Origin: Deltaproteobacteria bacterium
GTDB taxonomy: Bacteria > Desulfobacterota > Binatia > UBA1149 > JAJCZL01
Length of the DNA: 64,000 nucleotides
Direction of reading: 5' to 3'
Assembly (NCBI GenBank): GCA_029262415.1
Contig: JAJCZL010000046.1
Location: forward strand, 1-64,000
Within the stretch, counting starts at the first letter, position 1, and every line of letters begins with the position of its first letter. A model generated the notes under the pieces. That model worked only from the letters and a program-made list of their open reading frames with translations. It did not search any database and was not told the DNA's origin. A program made the translations under genes and the position numbers. Positions 36,100-44,715 of this stretch are shown piece after piece.

Positions 36100-36450
36100 T
36101 GATTGACCTCTGGTTTTTCTAGTCTCGTGTTGAGCCCGTTACTGAGAACCGCGCCGCCTGCGATCGAGCCACCGGCTACGGAATAACATTGGAAGGTCGC
36201 AGAGGTTCTCAGCCGAATCAACCGCCCCGGCGCCGATCGGGCCGGCCGCGTAATCGGCCGAACATCCTCCCGCATGGCCCCTAAATGGCCCCCGAATGGG
36301 TAAATGTCACACTAGGCAGTAATAAGACGAATTTACCCCTTCAGAATCCGGGTTCTAAGCGCTAAACTCACGGCGTCGCAGGTTTACCTTGACGGACCAC
36401 CCGCCGAAAGGGCAACCTCGGCGGACGCACGCGGCTCGGCAATCGCATGG

Positions 36451-37305
36451 GTGCTCGCAACGCGGGTGCGCCCTGGCCTCGAGCCCGGGTTGAGGCACGA
36501 GCAACTGCAGCTACACAGGAATTTGAAAGACACCGCCCGAAATGATCCCTCTAGCAACAAGCGGCCGCTTGCACTGACGGTCGGCCTCGCAGTGGGCGTC
36601 GTTGCCATCGCTTTCGGGCTGGGTGTCTTCGACCACGACGACAGCGGCGAACGAGGCGCGGCCACGACGCCGGCGCCCTCGACTAACCTCGATAGCGAAC
36701 CGACCGCGGCCGCCGGTGCGCGCAACGCCGAGGCGATCGACGCGATCAAACAGCGGAGAAAAGAGCGAGCCGAACGCACGCGCATCGCAAGAGAAGCCCG
36801 TGTCGCACAAGAGCTGGCAGTGGCCGCGATCCCGGTATCCGAGCGCCTGGCCGAAACCCGCGGCCGCGAGGGCAAGCCCGCCGCGGGCCGCCCCGACCTA
36901 GAGATGATCCGCGCAAAAGGCGGCGCGCCACTTACTGAGCAAGAGGCAGCGGTGGCAAGCAGCCTGGTTCTCGAAGAAGGCAAGAAAGCCATGGCAGCGG
37001 GCGACCTAACGCTGGCCTTCGAGCATCTGTTCCGCGCCACCGAACTGCACGGTTCACTTGAAGCGCACGCAACGCTCGGCGACCTTCTGGTGCGCTCTCG
37101 CCAGGCCTGGCGGGCGGACGAACATCTACGCAAGGCTGCTGAGATCGATCCGCAGAACCCGGATCGGTGGATAGCGCTGGCAAATGCGTACGCGATCAAG
37201 CCCGATCCAATCGCGGCTTCGAGAGCGATCAAGCGGGCGAAAGAACTTGAACCCGAAATCGTCGTCGAACGAGACGACGGCGGGCTCTATAAGCGAGGCG
37301 GCTGA
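36451..37305 (+). CDS. TPR-like protein with one membrane anchor
   Basis: 284 residues from a GTG; the true start may be further in. A single transmembrane helix at about 40-60 (LALTVGLAVGVVAIAFGLGVF) is followed by a disordered linker, a charged coiled coil (AIKQRRKERAERTRIAREAR) and, from about residue 170, tetratricopeptide-type helices: EEGKKAMAAGDLTLAFEHLF, EAHATLGDLLVRSRQAWRADEHLRKAAEIDP, and DRWIALANAYAIK. A periplasmic or cytoplasmic scaffold; the partner is unknown. Confidence 0.7.
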   Translation: MLATRVRPGLEPGLRHEQLQLHRNLKDTARNDPSSNKRPLALTVGLAVGVVAIAFGLGVFDHDDSGERGAATTPAPSTNLDSEPTAAAGARNAEAIDAIKQRRKERAERTRIAREARVAQELAVAAIPVSERLAETRGREGKPAAGRPDLEMIRAKGGAPLTEQEAAVASSLVLEEGKKAMAAGDLTLAFEHLFRATELHGSLEAHATLGDLLVRSRQAWRADEHLRKAAEIDPQNPDRWIALANAYAIKPDPIAASRAIKRAKELEPEIVVERDDGGLYKRGG

Positions 37306-37341
37306 ACAAGCCGCTTCTGTCCAGGGAGGGACGACACTAAA

Positions 37342-38841
37342 ATGATAACTCGTAAACTTGTAGCGACGGTCGCGCTTAGCATGGCCGCCACATTTCTAGC
37401 CGCCGAGGCGATGGCGCAATGCCCGTTGGGCTCCGCGTGTACAGAGTACACCGGTGCCGGCAAGAAGGGCTCACATTTCCGGATTCTGGTTCCTGATGTC
37501 TGGGACGGCGATCTGTTCATCATCAACCACGGCTTCGAACTGAACCGGTTGAGCATCCAGGGGCACAACCTCTGCCAAAAGACCAATCCGCTCGGGCCTG
37601 ACGTTGACTGCAGCGTGGGCGGCGACGCAGACTGTGCGGCGGTCCCCGGCGTACAAAAGTGCAACGACATCACGCTGTTCGGTTTTGAAGACCAGATGAT
37701 CCCGCTGGGAAAGGCGGTCGCGGCCTCCACCTATAGCCAAACCGGCTGGAGCACCTACCAGAGCGCGAAGGATCTCAAAGACATCCTCAAGTTCATGAAG
37801 AAAGAACCGGGAGTCGGCTCGCCGACGCGGACAATTGTCAGTGGGTTCTCCATGGGTGGCGCGGTTACCGTCGATGCGATGGTGAACCTCAAAGGGGGTA
37901 AGCAAATTCACGGAGCGATTCCGCTCTGCCCGTGCTCGGCCGGCGGTCTGCCGACGTGGGACACCGCGTCCGACCTGCACCAGGCCTACGCCTATTTGTG
38001 CAACGGTGTTCCGGGCGGAGCTTTCAACGGTGTGGCTGTCGATGAGGGCATTAACTGGTCCGACCTCGGCGCTGCCAGCTTGAACATGGCCGGCACGATC
38101 AACACCTGCTTCGGCAACATCCTTCCAGATGGAAACCCGGTCGAAGCCGCAGCACAAGCGCAGCGCTTCGCGGACTTCATCACGCTTACGCAATTCGCCG
38201 GCACCACGACGGGCGCAAGCGCCGAGTTCTTGACTGTAGGCGGCTACGTGTTCCTCGGCATGGGCGATCACGTGTTCGACAAGAAGCGCGGCGGCGGCAA
38301 AAGATTCGGTTTCAACACCGGTCTTGACTACACGTCGTTCGGCACCGACCCGGTGCTCGCGGCCGACTTCGATGTCAACGTGCAGCGCCTCACTGCGGGC
38401 AAAGGCCGCAAGAAGCTCAACAAGAAGGGCACGCTGGTGACCATGGTGAAGCGCAAGGGTAAGAAGATTAACTACCCGACGTTGTCCTACGCGGGCGATC
38501 AAGACTGGGTTTGCATCCCCGAGTTCCAGAACTTCTTGGCCGCCTCGATGGTCGAGGGCGGCAAGGACTTCGTACAGGTTTGGGGCAGCAACCGCGGCCA
38601 CTGTTTGTTCACCGAGCAGGAACTCTCGGCTGTAACGCTCGAGTACTTCGACTGGCTCGATACGTACGATACCGCTACGCCTGACGTTCCCTCCGGCCTC
38701 ACCACCGAGGCTCGTTGTCTCGCGCTGCCGGGTGCGCTTGCGGCCGACTGCAACTTCGACAACACCGGCTTCGTGCCACCTACTTTGGCGAGCCGAGTAC
38801 CGCCGCGTCCGGATTGGCCGGTGCCGGCACAGACCCCGTAA
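37342..38841 (+). CDS. Secreted Cys-rich alpha/beta hydrolase
   Basis: 499 residues. The signal peptide MITRKLVATVALSMAATFLA ends near AEAMA, leaving Q26. An alpha/beta-hydrolase order follows: LFIINHGFELNR (oxyanion strand), nucleophile elbow VSGFSMGGAV with Ser170, SYAGDQDWVC (acid Asp) and SNRGHCLFTEQE (catalytic His). About a dozen cysteines suggest disulfides, made possible by the Dsb system. A Lys/Gly-rich insert (KGRKKLNKKGTLVTMVKRKG) lies near residue 360. The substrate is unknown; esterase or peptidase are both possible. It ends at a strong terminator. Confidence 0.82.
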   Translation: MITRKLVATVALSMAATFLAAEAMAQCPLGSACTEYTGAGKKGSHFRILVPDVWDGDLFIINHGFELNRLSIQGHNLCQKTNPLGPDVDCSVGGDADCAAVPGVQKCNDITLFGFEDQMIPLGKAVAASTYSQTGWSTYQSAKDLKDILKFMKKEPGVGSPTRTIVSGFSMGGAVTVDAMVNLKGGKQIHGAIPLCPCSAGGLPTWDTASDLHQAYAYLCNGVPGGAFNGVAVDEGINWSDLGAASLNMAGTINTCFGNILPDGNPVEAAAQAQRFADFITLTQFAGTTTGASAEFLTVGGYVFLGMGDHVFDKKRGGGKRFGFNTGLDYTSFGTDPVLAADFDVNVQRLTAGKGRKKLNKKGTLVTMVKRKGKKINYPTLSYAGDQDWVCIPEFQNFLAASMVEGGKDFVQVWGSNRGHCLFTEQELSAVTLEYFDWLDTYDTATPDVPSGLTTEARCLALPGALAADCNFDNTGFVPPTLASRVPPRPDWPVPAQTP

Positions 38842-38868
38842 CGGCGGACTCTGCTTAGCCACTAACCG

Positions 38869-38912
38869 GGCCGGGTGCCTCTCTCATGGTGAGAGGCACC
38901 CGGCCTTTTTTT
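38869..38912 (+). terminator. Rho-independent terminator
   Basis: GGCCGGGTGCCTCTC pairs with GAGAGGCACCCGGCC (15 bp, 5-base loop), followed by seven Ts. It lies 28 bases after the hydrolase stop. Confidence 0.95.
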
Positions 38913-38913
38913 C

Positions 38914-40182
38914 GTGACATCCGCCTGCAGTGTTGCCAAGGCGCTCGATATCCGGGTGGGTCCCGGTTATAAGCGCCCGGTGGAGCTACCCCCCGTTCTC
39001 GGCAGCGTCGAACGCGAACCCGTGGTGCTGTTGGTGCCCGGTCGCGCAGCCCTGGCCCAGCTGGCAGGGATGTCGTCGGTCGCGCGCCACGTCGCGATGG
39101 TCGAACGCATGGGCATGGAACCCGTCGTAGTCTTCCCCGCACGGATGCGGACGCTCGGCGCGGAGGTCTCGGGAGAAATCCCCGACGAGACGCGCTGCAT
39201 AGACAGCGAGGCATTCAGCAACCTATTCGAAGACGAGCAGACGGTTCTGGTCCTAGCCGCCGATTGGTATGTCAGTTTTCGGGCGGTCGCGGTTTTTTGT
39301 CGCGAGACGCACGGCATAGCCGCCGCGCGCTTCAATGATCGCGGCCGTATCGTCGCTCCGTTCGCACGACTACGTGTGCGCGACGTGAAAACTTTCCTCC
39401 CCAAGTTGGCCGAGTCCCCCTCGGGCCAACTCATCAGTACAGCCGCGGGCACCAACGCCACGATATACACCTGCGGCGTCAAAAGCCGCCACCGCCTCAG
39501 CGACAACGTTGCCATCGAACGCGCAGAGGCCAAACTTTTTTCCTCACTCAACAAACCCGGACGTCTTCCCATCGTTGACGTCATGCAGAAGTATCTACCA
39601 CTGGGTGCAACCCGGAGGTTGGCGCGGACCGGCGCACCGCCGCTTGCGGTTTCTGCTATCAAATTTGCCGCCGGCGTCGGCGGCGCTGCGTTACTCGCCA
39701 ACACTACATTCTCTTGGACACTCGCTGGTGCGCTCCTGCTTTGCTTGACGCGCACACTCGACGGTTCGGCCAGTGAGATCGCGCGGGCGAGAATTCTGCG
39801 CAGATCGCTGGTTGAGAAAGTTGACCTGTTCGGCGACATCGCCGTCTTCATCTTGTGCGTAACGGCGATCGCATCGCGCGTAGAACTGGGCCCACCGGTC
39901 GGTAAGCTCGCGATGGTGGCGACGATCGGCATCGTTACCAGTGCAGCGATGACTTACTTGCTGGTGCTCCAAGACCGCTGGGCAACGCTCGACGGCACCG
40001 GCTTCATCCCCAGCCCTGCGAACGACTTCGCGTCGCGATTCACCAATCGCGGTGGCGCCACCTATGCACTCATCCCCGCCGTCCTGATTCGCCGACTCGA
40101 TTTGTTCCTGTGGGCCGCTGCTATCGCGAGCCACCTCTTCTATCTTCTATTGTTGCGGACTCGCACCAAGGCCGGCGGTTGA
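38914..40182 (+). CDS. CDP-alcohol phosphatidyltransferase-like protein with N-terminal nucleotidyltransferase-like domain
   Basis: Up to 422 residues from a GTG directly behind the terminator; the real start is probably further downstream. Residues 35-190 have an alpha/beta pattern (EPVVLLVPGRAALAQLAG, RMGMEPVVVFPARM, ETRCIDSEAF, RFNDRGRIVAPFARL) like sugar-nucleotidyltransferases, but the usual G-x-G-x-R-x-x loop is missing. Residues 240-415 are membrane helices with TRTLDGSASEIARARILRRS and EKVDLFGDIAVF, a degenerate form of the CDP-alcohol phosphotransferase motif (DG...AR...D-x3-D). The plan recalls inositol-phosphate cytidylyltransferase/DIPP-synthase fusions. Activity is uncertain. Confidence 0.65.
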   Translation: MTSACSVAKALDIRVGPGYKRPVELPPVLGSVEREPVVLLVPGRAALAQLAGMSSVARHVAMVERMGMEPVVVFPARMRTLGAEVSGEIPDETRCIDSEAFSNLFEDEQTVLVLAADWYVSFRAVAVFCRETHGIAAARFNDRGRIVAPFARLRVRDVKTFLPKLAESPSGQLISTAAGTNATIYTCGVKSRHRLSDNVAIERAEAKLFSSLNKPGRLPIVDVMQKYLPLGATRRLARTGAPPLAVSAIKFAAGVGGAALLANTTFSWTLAGALLLCLTRTLDGSASEIARARILRRSLVEKVDLFGDIAVFILCVTAIASRVELGPPVGKLAMVATIGIVTSAAMTYLLVLQDRWATLDGTGFIPSPANDFASRFTNRGGATYALIPAVLIRRLDLFLWAAAIASHLFYLLLLRTRTKAGG

Positions 40183-40192
40183 GTATTCAATT

Positions 40193-40936
40193 TTGACGTC
40201 TGAAGACCGAAACCGCAAGTTCCCGGAAACCCCGGCCGTCGCCGCGCGCGGCCTTGTACGCAAGTTCGGTCGCGTACGCGCCCTACGCGGGCTCGACCTC
40301 GACGTCGCGCGCGGTTCAACGCTCGCGCTGTTCGGTGCCAACGGATCCGGCAAGACGACGCTGCTGCGAATTCTCGGCGGCTTGACCGCTCCCGGCGAGG
40401 GTAGTGTCGTGGTACTGGGCAAAGCTTTGCCTGCGACCTCCTCACTGCGCTCACGGATTGGGATGCTGGGGCACGAGAGCATGCTCTACGCCGACCTCAC
40501 AGCCCGTGAAAACCTCGAGCATTACGCGCGGCTTTACGGAGTCGGCGACAACAAGGGGCGCGCACGCGAGATGCTCGCACTCGCGCGTCTGTCGGATGCC
40601 GCAGAGCGTCCCGTGCGTGGGTTCTCCCGAGGCATGCTCCAACGGCTTGCGGTGGCACGCACCATCCTTCACGATCCAGAACTCGTCCTGCTCGACGAGC
40701 CATTCACCGGCCTTGATCAAGAAGGCACGCAAATCCTCGAGGAGATCATCGCCGAACAGCGTCTGCGCAAGCGCACCGTAATTCTGACCACGCACGACTT
40801 CGCGCGCGGCCTTGCAGTCGCCGATGCCGCGACCATCATTCACCGTGGTCGCGCGGTCTGGTCGGCCCGCGAAAACCTCCCGGATCCGGCGCAGTTCGCG
40901 CGCACGTACACCGATGCAACAACCACTCACCAGTAG
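40193..40936 (+). CDS. ccmA: Heme exporter ABC ATPase
   Basis: 247 residues from a TTG. Complete ABC ATPase: LFGANGSGKTTLLRILGG (Walker A), GFSRGMLQRLAVARTIL (signature), PELVLLDEPFTGLDQEG (Walker B) and TVILTTHDF (H-loop). Identity as CcmA follows from the directly downstream ccmB, ccmC and ccmD. The CcmABCD complex releases heme-loaded CcmE for cytochrome c maturation. No ccmE, ccmF or ccmG is found in the window. Confidence 0.9.
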   Translation: MTSEDRNRKFPETPAVAARGLVRKFGRVRALRGLDLDVARGSTLALFGANGSGKTTLLRILGGLTAPGEGSVVVLGKALPATSSLRSRIGMLGHESMLYADLTARENLEHYARLYGVGDNKGRAREMLALARLSDAAERPVRGFSRGMLQRLAVARTILHDPELVLLDEPFTGLDQEGTQILEEIIAEQRLRKRTVILTTHDFARGLAVADAATIIHRGRAVWSARENLPDPAQFARTYTDATTTHQ

Positions 40937-40946
40937 CACCTGAGAA

Positions 40947-41609
40947 ATGTTTGCACTGATCCGAAAAGACCTGCTTATGGAGGCACGCAGCAAGGAAACG
41001 CTGGCCTCGCTATTCTTGGTGGGCCTGCTCATCCTGTTCATCTTCATCATCTCCCTTGACGTTGAGCGTGACGCGATCCTCGACGTCGCACCGGGGGTGC
41101 TGTGGGCCTCGATCGTTCTTGCCTCGCTACTCGGACTCGGCAGGACTTTCCTGATCGAGCGCGAAAACGGGTGTCTGGCAGGACTGCTGATCGCGCCGAT
41201 CGATCGCGGCACCATCTTCGCCGCAAAACTCGTGGTAAACCTGCTTCTGCTTCTCGCTTTCGAGATTCTGCTGCTACCTGCGTTCGCGCTTTTTTTCGGA
41301 CTCGATCTTTTCGCGGCCGGGCCGGCGCTCGCGTTGGTTTTGCTGGCCGGATCGATCGGTTTGGCCGCCGCGGGGACCCTCTTCGCGCTTGCAGCCCTGA
41401 ACACCCGCAGCCGTGAGTTGATGCTGCCGATCCTCGTCCTACCTCTGGAAATCCCACTGCTGATGGCCTGCGTACGGATAACCGATGCGATCTTGCGGGC
41501 CCAGCCATTGGCGGAAGTTGGCAGATGGACGGTCTACTTGGTAGGATTCGACGTAATCTTCATAACCGCCGCATGGATGCTCTTCGAGTACCTGGAACTG
41601 GACGGCTGA
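40947..41609 (+). CDS. ccmB: Heme exporter membrane subunit
   Basis: 220 residues, six transmembrane helices. It has the CcmB N-terminus ALIRKDLLMEARSKETLASL, then DVAPGVLWASIVLASLLGLGRTF, ERENGCLAGLLIAPIDRGTIF and VLPLEIPLLMACV. It is the permease partner of CcmA. It lies 10 bases after ccmA. Confidence 0.95.
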   Translation: MFALIRKDLLMEARSKETLASLFLVGLLILFIFIISLDVERDAILDVAPGVLWASIVLASLLGLGRTFLIERENGCLAGLLIAPIDRGTIFAAKLVVNLLLLLAFEILLLPAFALFFGLDLFAAGPALALVLLAGSIGLAAAGTLFALAALNTRSRELMLPILVLPLEIPLLMACVRITDAILRAQPLAEVGRWTVYLVGFDVIFITAAWMLFEYLELDG

Positions 41610-41641
41610 GTCGGCAAGAGCCGCGCAAAACGAAAAGCACA

Positions 41642-42364
41642 ATGAACAAACCACGCCTCAGCAAACGTCTCGAACAAGCGGTCTTGACCTATGCGCCGAT
41701 CCCGACGGCCATCGCAATCGGCACCAGCATCTGGGCGGTATTTCTGTGGGCTCCGACTGAGCGCAGCCTCGGAATTGTCCAGCGGATTTTTTACTACCAC
41801 CTACCGTCGGCCTGGGGCTGTTTTCTCGGGTTCTTGATCGCCTGCGTTGCGAGCATCGCCTACCTGATCCGTGGCGCACCGGGCTACGACCGTGCAGCAC
41901 GCGCAGCAGTCGAGGTGGGAATGATCTTCGCCACTATGGTACTGACCACCGGGCCGTTGTGGGCAAAACCTTCCTGGGGTGTGTATTGGACGTGGGACCC
42001 ACGGCTAACGACCATGTTCGTGCTGTGGCTGGTGTACTTCGCATACCTTCTCTTGCGCGCGTTCTCGCAAGACGACGAAATGGGCAAGCGCTTCGCTGCG
42101 GTGCTCGCAATCGTCGGCACCCTGGACATTCCGGTTATCATGTTTGCGACCCAGCTCTGGCAGGGCGCACACCCGGCAGTGATGCAGTCAGACAAGGCCG
42201 ATTCCGGTCTCAAAGACCCGGTAATGGGCATCACCCTTCTTATATGTACCATCGCGTTCTCACTGTTGTTCACATGGTTGTGGACACTACGGTTCAGCGT
42301 GTTGCGCTTGACCGACGAGGTCGAAGAGCTTGAATACCTGGTCGATGAGGCGGCCGTGTCATGA
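41642..42364 (+). CDS. ccmC: Cytochrome c biogenesis protein CcmC
   Basis: 240 residues from ATG 41642; the longer frame upstream overlaps ccmB. Six transmembrane helices. The heme-handling tryptophan-rich motif is seen as WGVYWTWDPRLTTMFVLWL, with conserved His in IFYYHLPSAWGC and in WQGAHPAV. It loads heme onto CcmE in the periplasm. The last residues (LTDEVEELEYLVDE) are charged. Its stop overlaps the ATG of ccmD. Confidence 0.96.
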   Translation: MNKPRLSKRLEQAVLTYAPIPTAIAIGTSIWAVFLWAPTERSLGIVQRIFYYHLPSAWGCFLGFLIACVASIAYLIRGAPGYDRAARAAVEVGMIFATMVLTTGPLWAKPSWGVYWTWDPRLTTMFVLWLVYFAYLLLRAFSQDDEMGKRFAAVLAIVGTLDIPVIMFATQLWQGAHPAVMQSDKADSGLKDPVMGITLLICTIAFSLLFTWLWTLRFSVLRLTDEVEELEYLVDEAAVS

Positions 42365-42510
42365 GCCATTTAGGTTTTTTGGGGGCTGCTTACGCCTGTG
42401 TATGGACGCTGATTTTCTTGTATGCCTGGAGTCTCACCCGTTCGATGCGGCAACTCTCGCGTCGCGTCGATCATCTCGAGCGAAGGCGCCCGCCCGCCCG
42501 CGCCGACTGA
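42361..42510 (+). CDS. ccmD: CcmD-like small membrane protein
   Basis: 49 residues, starting at an ATG that overlaps the ccmC stop (ATGA). One transmembrane helix (FLGAAYACVWTLIFLYAWSL) is followed by a basic coiled stretch SMRQLSRRVDHLERRRPP. Size, topology and position directly after ccmC are those of CcmD, the subunit needed to release holo-CcmE. The overlapping larger frame of the next gene has no support in this stretch. Confidence 0.82.
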   Translation: MSHLGFLGAAYACVWTLIFLYAWSLTRSMRQLSRRVDHLERRRPPARAD

Positions 42511-42526
42511 AACTCCCGCACCCGCA

Positions 42527-43867
42527 GTGACATCCCCACGCCCGTTCGCTCTCGCGGTTCAGCCGTTACCGCTGCATACCCGCGCCCGCCGATTTTTCAC
42601 GGTCGCCGCTATGGTTGTAACCGTGTACGCAAGCTACAAGGCCTTACAGATCGTCGGCAAGGTCACCGGGCGCTCCGCTGAAGCCGACTACTACGCGCGC
42701 CAACACCGCCGCGCAGCCCACCTCGTCCGCGCCACTGCGCTGCGCCTGGAAGGCCTCTTGATCAAAGCTTGTCAGTTCGCCGCCAGCCGCGCCGACATCC
42801 TACCGCGCGAGTTCACCGACGTCCTCGCCACGCTGCATGACCGCGTGCCGCCGCGTGCGAGCGAGGAGATGCGCGTGCAGATAGAGAGCGGTCTCGGCGG
42901 CACGATCGAAGATCTTTTCGCGACGTTTGACCGACAACCGGTCGCCGCGGCCTCACTGGCACAGGTACACCGCGCGCGTACCCACCAAGGCCAAGACGTC
43001 GCCGTCAAGGTCCAGTATCCGGGAATCGATCGGATTGTCGCAACCGACCTCGCCAACTTCGGGTTCTTCGTACAGTTGCTTGCACGCATCGAGAAGCGTT
43101 TCGACCTCCGCCTACTGCTGCATGAGTTGCGGGTGACGATCCCGCTTGAACTCGACTTTGTTAACGAGGCTGCCAATGCGAAACACTTCGCCGCAGACTT
43201 CGCCGATGACGATCGCATCGTCTTTCCTACGCCGGTTGACGAGCTGACCTGTCGGACCGTGCTGACCATGAACTTCATAGAGGGCACCAAGATCTCCGAC
43301 ATCGCGGGACTCACTAGCGCCGGGATCGACAAGCACGCGGTCGCAGAACTGCTGACCGATTGCTACCTACGACAGATCCTCGTAAACGGATTTTTCCACG
43401 GCGATCCACACCCCGGCAACATCCTCGTGCAGGGCGGCCCGAAACTCGTGCTCTTGGATTTGGGCTTGGCCAAACAGCTCAGCACCGAGATGCGCAACGG
43501 TGTCGTCAAGCTCGCGGCCGCGATAATTTCACGCGACGCTGATCTGATCGGCTCGGCGTTTCGCGAACTAGGCTTCAAAACCCGAAGCGGCGATGACGAC
43601 ACGCTCATAACCCTCGGAGAGGTGATGCTCGGGCAAGCCATACACGCGGGCAAAGCCTACGCCGATTTGCAGATGGTCGAGCGGATCAACCGCGAGCTCA
43701 TGGAAGCGCTACGGGTGAACCCTATCGTTCGCGCGCCCTCAGACCTGTTACTGGTTTTGCGCGTGATGGGGCTGCTGAGCGGAATCGGCAAGATGCTCGA
43801 CTCTCGCGTCGATCCAATGGCCGCGATCCTCCCCTTTATGATGGATACCTGGCTCAGTCCGGCCTAG
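42527..43867 (+). CDS. ABC1/UbiB-family atypical kinase
   Basis: 446 residues from GTG 42527, 16 bases after ccmD. Motifs: Ala-rich loop VAAASLAQVHRA in place of a Gly-rich loop, VAVKVQYPGI (Lys), LELDFVNEAANA, GFFHGDPHPGNILV and LVLLDLGLAKQL (metal-binding Asp). The family-defining K-x-G-Q motif is altered to K-A-C-Q (LLIKACQFAASRADILP). A predicted membrane helix near the N-terminus (FFTVAAMVVTVYASY) would hold it at the membrane. UbiB-type proteins act in ubiquinone synthesis or lipid handling. Its end overlaps the converging hemolysin III gene by four bases. Confidence 0.9.
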   Translation: MTSPRPFALAVQPLPLHTRARRFFTVAAMVVTVYASYKALQIVGKVTGRSAEADYYARQHRRAAHLVRATALRLEGLLIKACQFAASRADILPREFTDVLATLHDRVPPRASEEMRVQIESGLGGTIEDLFATFDRQPVAAASLAQVHRARTHQGQDVAVKVQYPGIDRIVATDLANFGFFVQLLARIEKRFDLRLLLHELRVTIPLELDFVNEAANAKHFAADFADDDRIVFPTPVDELTCRTVLTMNFIEGTKISDIAGLTSAGIDKHAVAELLTDCYLRQILVNGFFHGDPHPGNILVQGGPKLVLLDLGLAKQLSTEMRNGVVKLAAAIISRDADLIGSAFRELGFKTRSGDDDTLITLGEVMLGQAIHAGKAYADLQMVERINRELMEALRVNPIVRAPSDLLLVLRVMGLLSGIGKMLDSRVDPMAAILPFMMDTWLSPA

Positions 43868-44493
43868 GCGGCATAATTAAGAACTGCGACGAAGTGGCAA
43901 CAGGTTCCGGCAAGAACGAACAAGTGCCAAACCAGGTGGCTGTAGCGGACCCGTTGGAGCGCGTAAAAGGCCACACCACCCGTATACGAAAGCCCGCCGG
44001 CTACCAGCCAAAACAATCCCCAGCTCTCCAAATTGGCCGTCAACGGCTTTACCGCGATCAAAATAAGCCAACCCATCGCGATGTACACACAGGTGGATAG
44101 GGTATCGTACTTGACGCCGCCGACGACCTTTGCGACCACTCCGCAGAGCGCGAGTCCCCAGATCACGCTGAGCAGCGTCCATCCCCACGCACCGCGAAGA
44201 ACACCGAGGGTGAACGGCGTATAGGTCCCCGCAATCATCAAATAAATCGCCGCATGGTCGAGCACCCGGCAGATCCGTTTGGCTCGGGCCCTGTCTGCAG
44301 GCATTGCGTGATAAACGGTCGACGCCAAATAAAGCAGCGTCATCGCGACGGCAAAGACCGCAGCCCCAATAATCGGCGCGGTCTCGCCGGTGCGCGAAGC
44401 ACTCAAAATTAGGTAAGGCATACCCACGGCGGCCAAAACGAGGCCGACCCCGTGCGAAACACTGTTGGCTATTTCTTCGCCCTTAGACTGCAT
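43864..44493 (-). CDS. Hemolysin III / PAQR-family membrane protein
   Basis: 209 residues from MQSKGEEIANSVSHGVGLVL. Seven transmembrane helices with the PAQR/HlyIII metal-site residues: NSVSHGVG, YLASTVYHAM, RVLDHAAIYLMIAGTYTPF and the C-terminal HLVWHLFVLAGTCCHF. The three His plus Asp/Ser set is complete, consistent with a zinc-dependent hydrolase-like membrane protein. Physiological role unknown despite the name. Confidence 0.93.
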   Translation of the reverse strand: MQSKGEEIANSVSHGVGLVLAAVGMPYLILSASRTGETAPIIGAAVFAVAMTLLYLASTVYHAMPADRARAKRICRVLDHAAIYLMIAGTYTPFTLGVLRGAWGWTLLSVIWGLALCGVVAKVVGGVKYDTLSTCVYIAMGWLILIAVKPLTANLESWGLFWLVAGGLSYTGGVAFYALQRVRYSHLVWHLFVLAGTCCHFVAVLNYAA

Positions 44494-44715
44494 TTTCCCT
44501 GCTATTTCCCTGACTTGCGCCGTTTCGTGAGGTCCCCGTAGGATCGCAAACCCGCCTCTGCTTCGGGTCAAGGCGTGACTCTACACCTTTTAACCGACTA
44601 TAGGGGGTTAGAAAAACACAATAATCGGCTCGCGCGACTTTTCTTCGGCGTGCTGCTAGGCTGGCGCGATTTTCTGAGGAGAAGGGTCGCATTAGAAGAT
44701 GCGGCCTGAACAAAG

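Noticed and set aside
36100-36450. Operator for fatty-acid genes at the inverted repeat GGGTAAAT/ATTTACCC
   Set aside because: Only eight bases per arm with a 25-base gap, 200 bp from the thiolase start; too weak to call as a feature.
37471-38862. 463-codon ORF antisense to the secreted hydrolase
   Set aside because: Shadow frame; the sense protein has a signal peptide, active-site motifs and a terminator.
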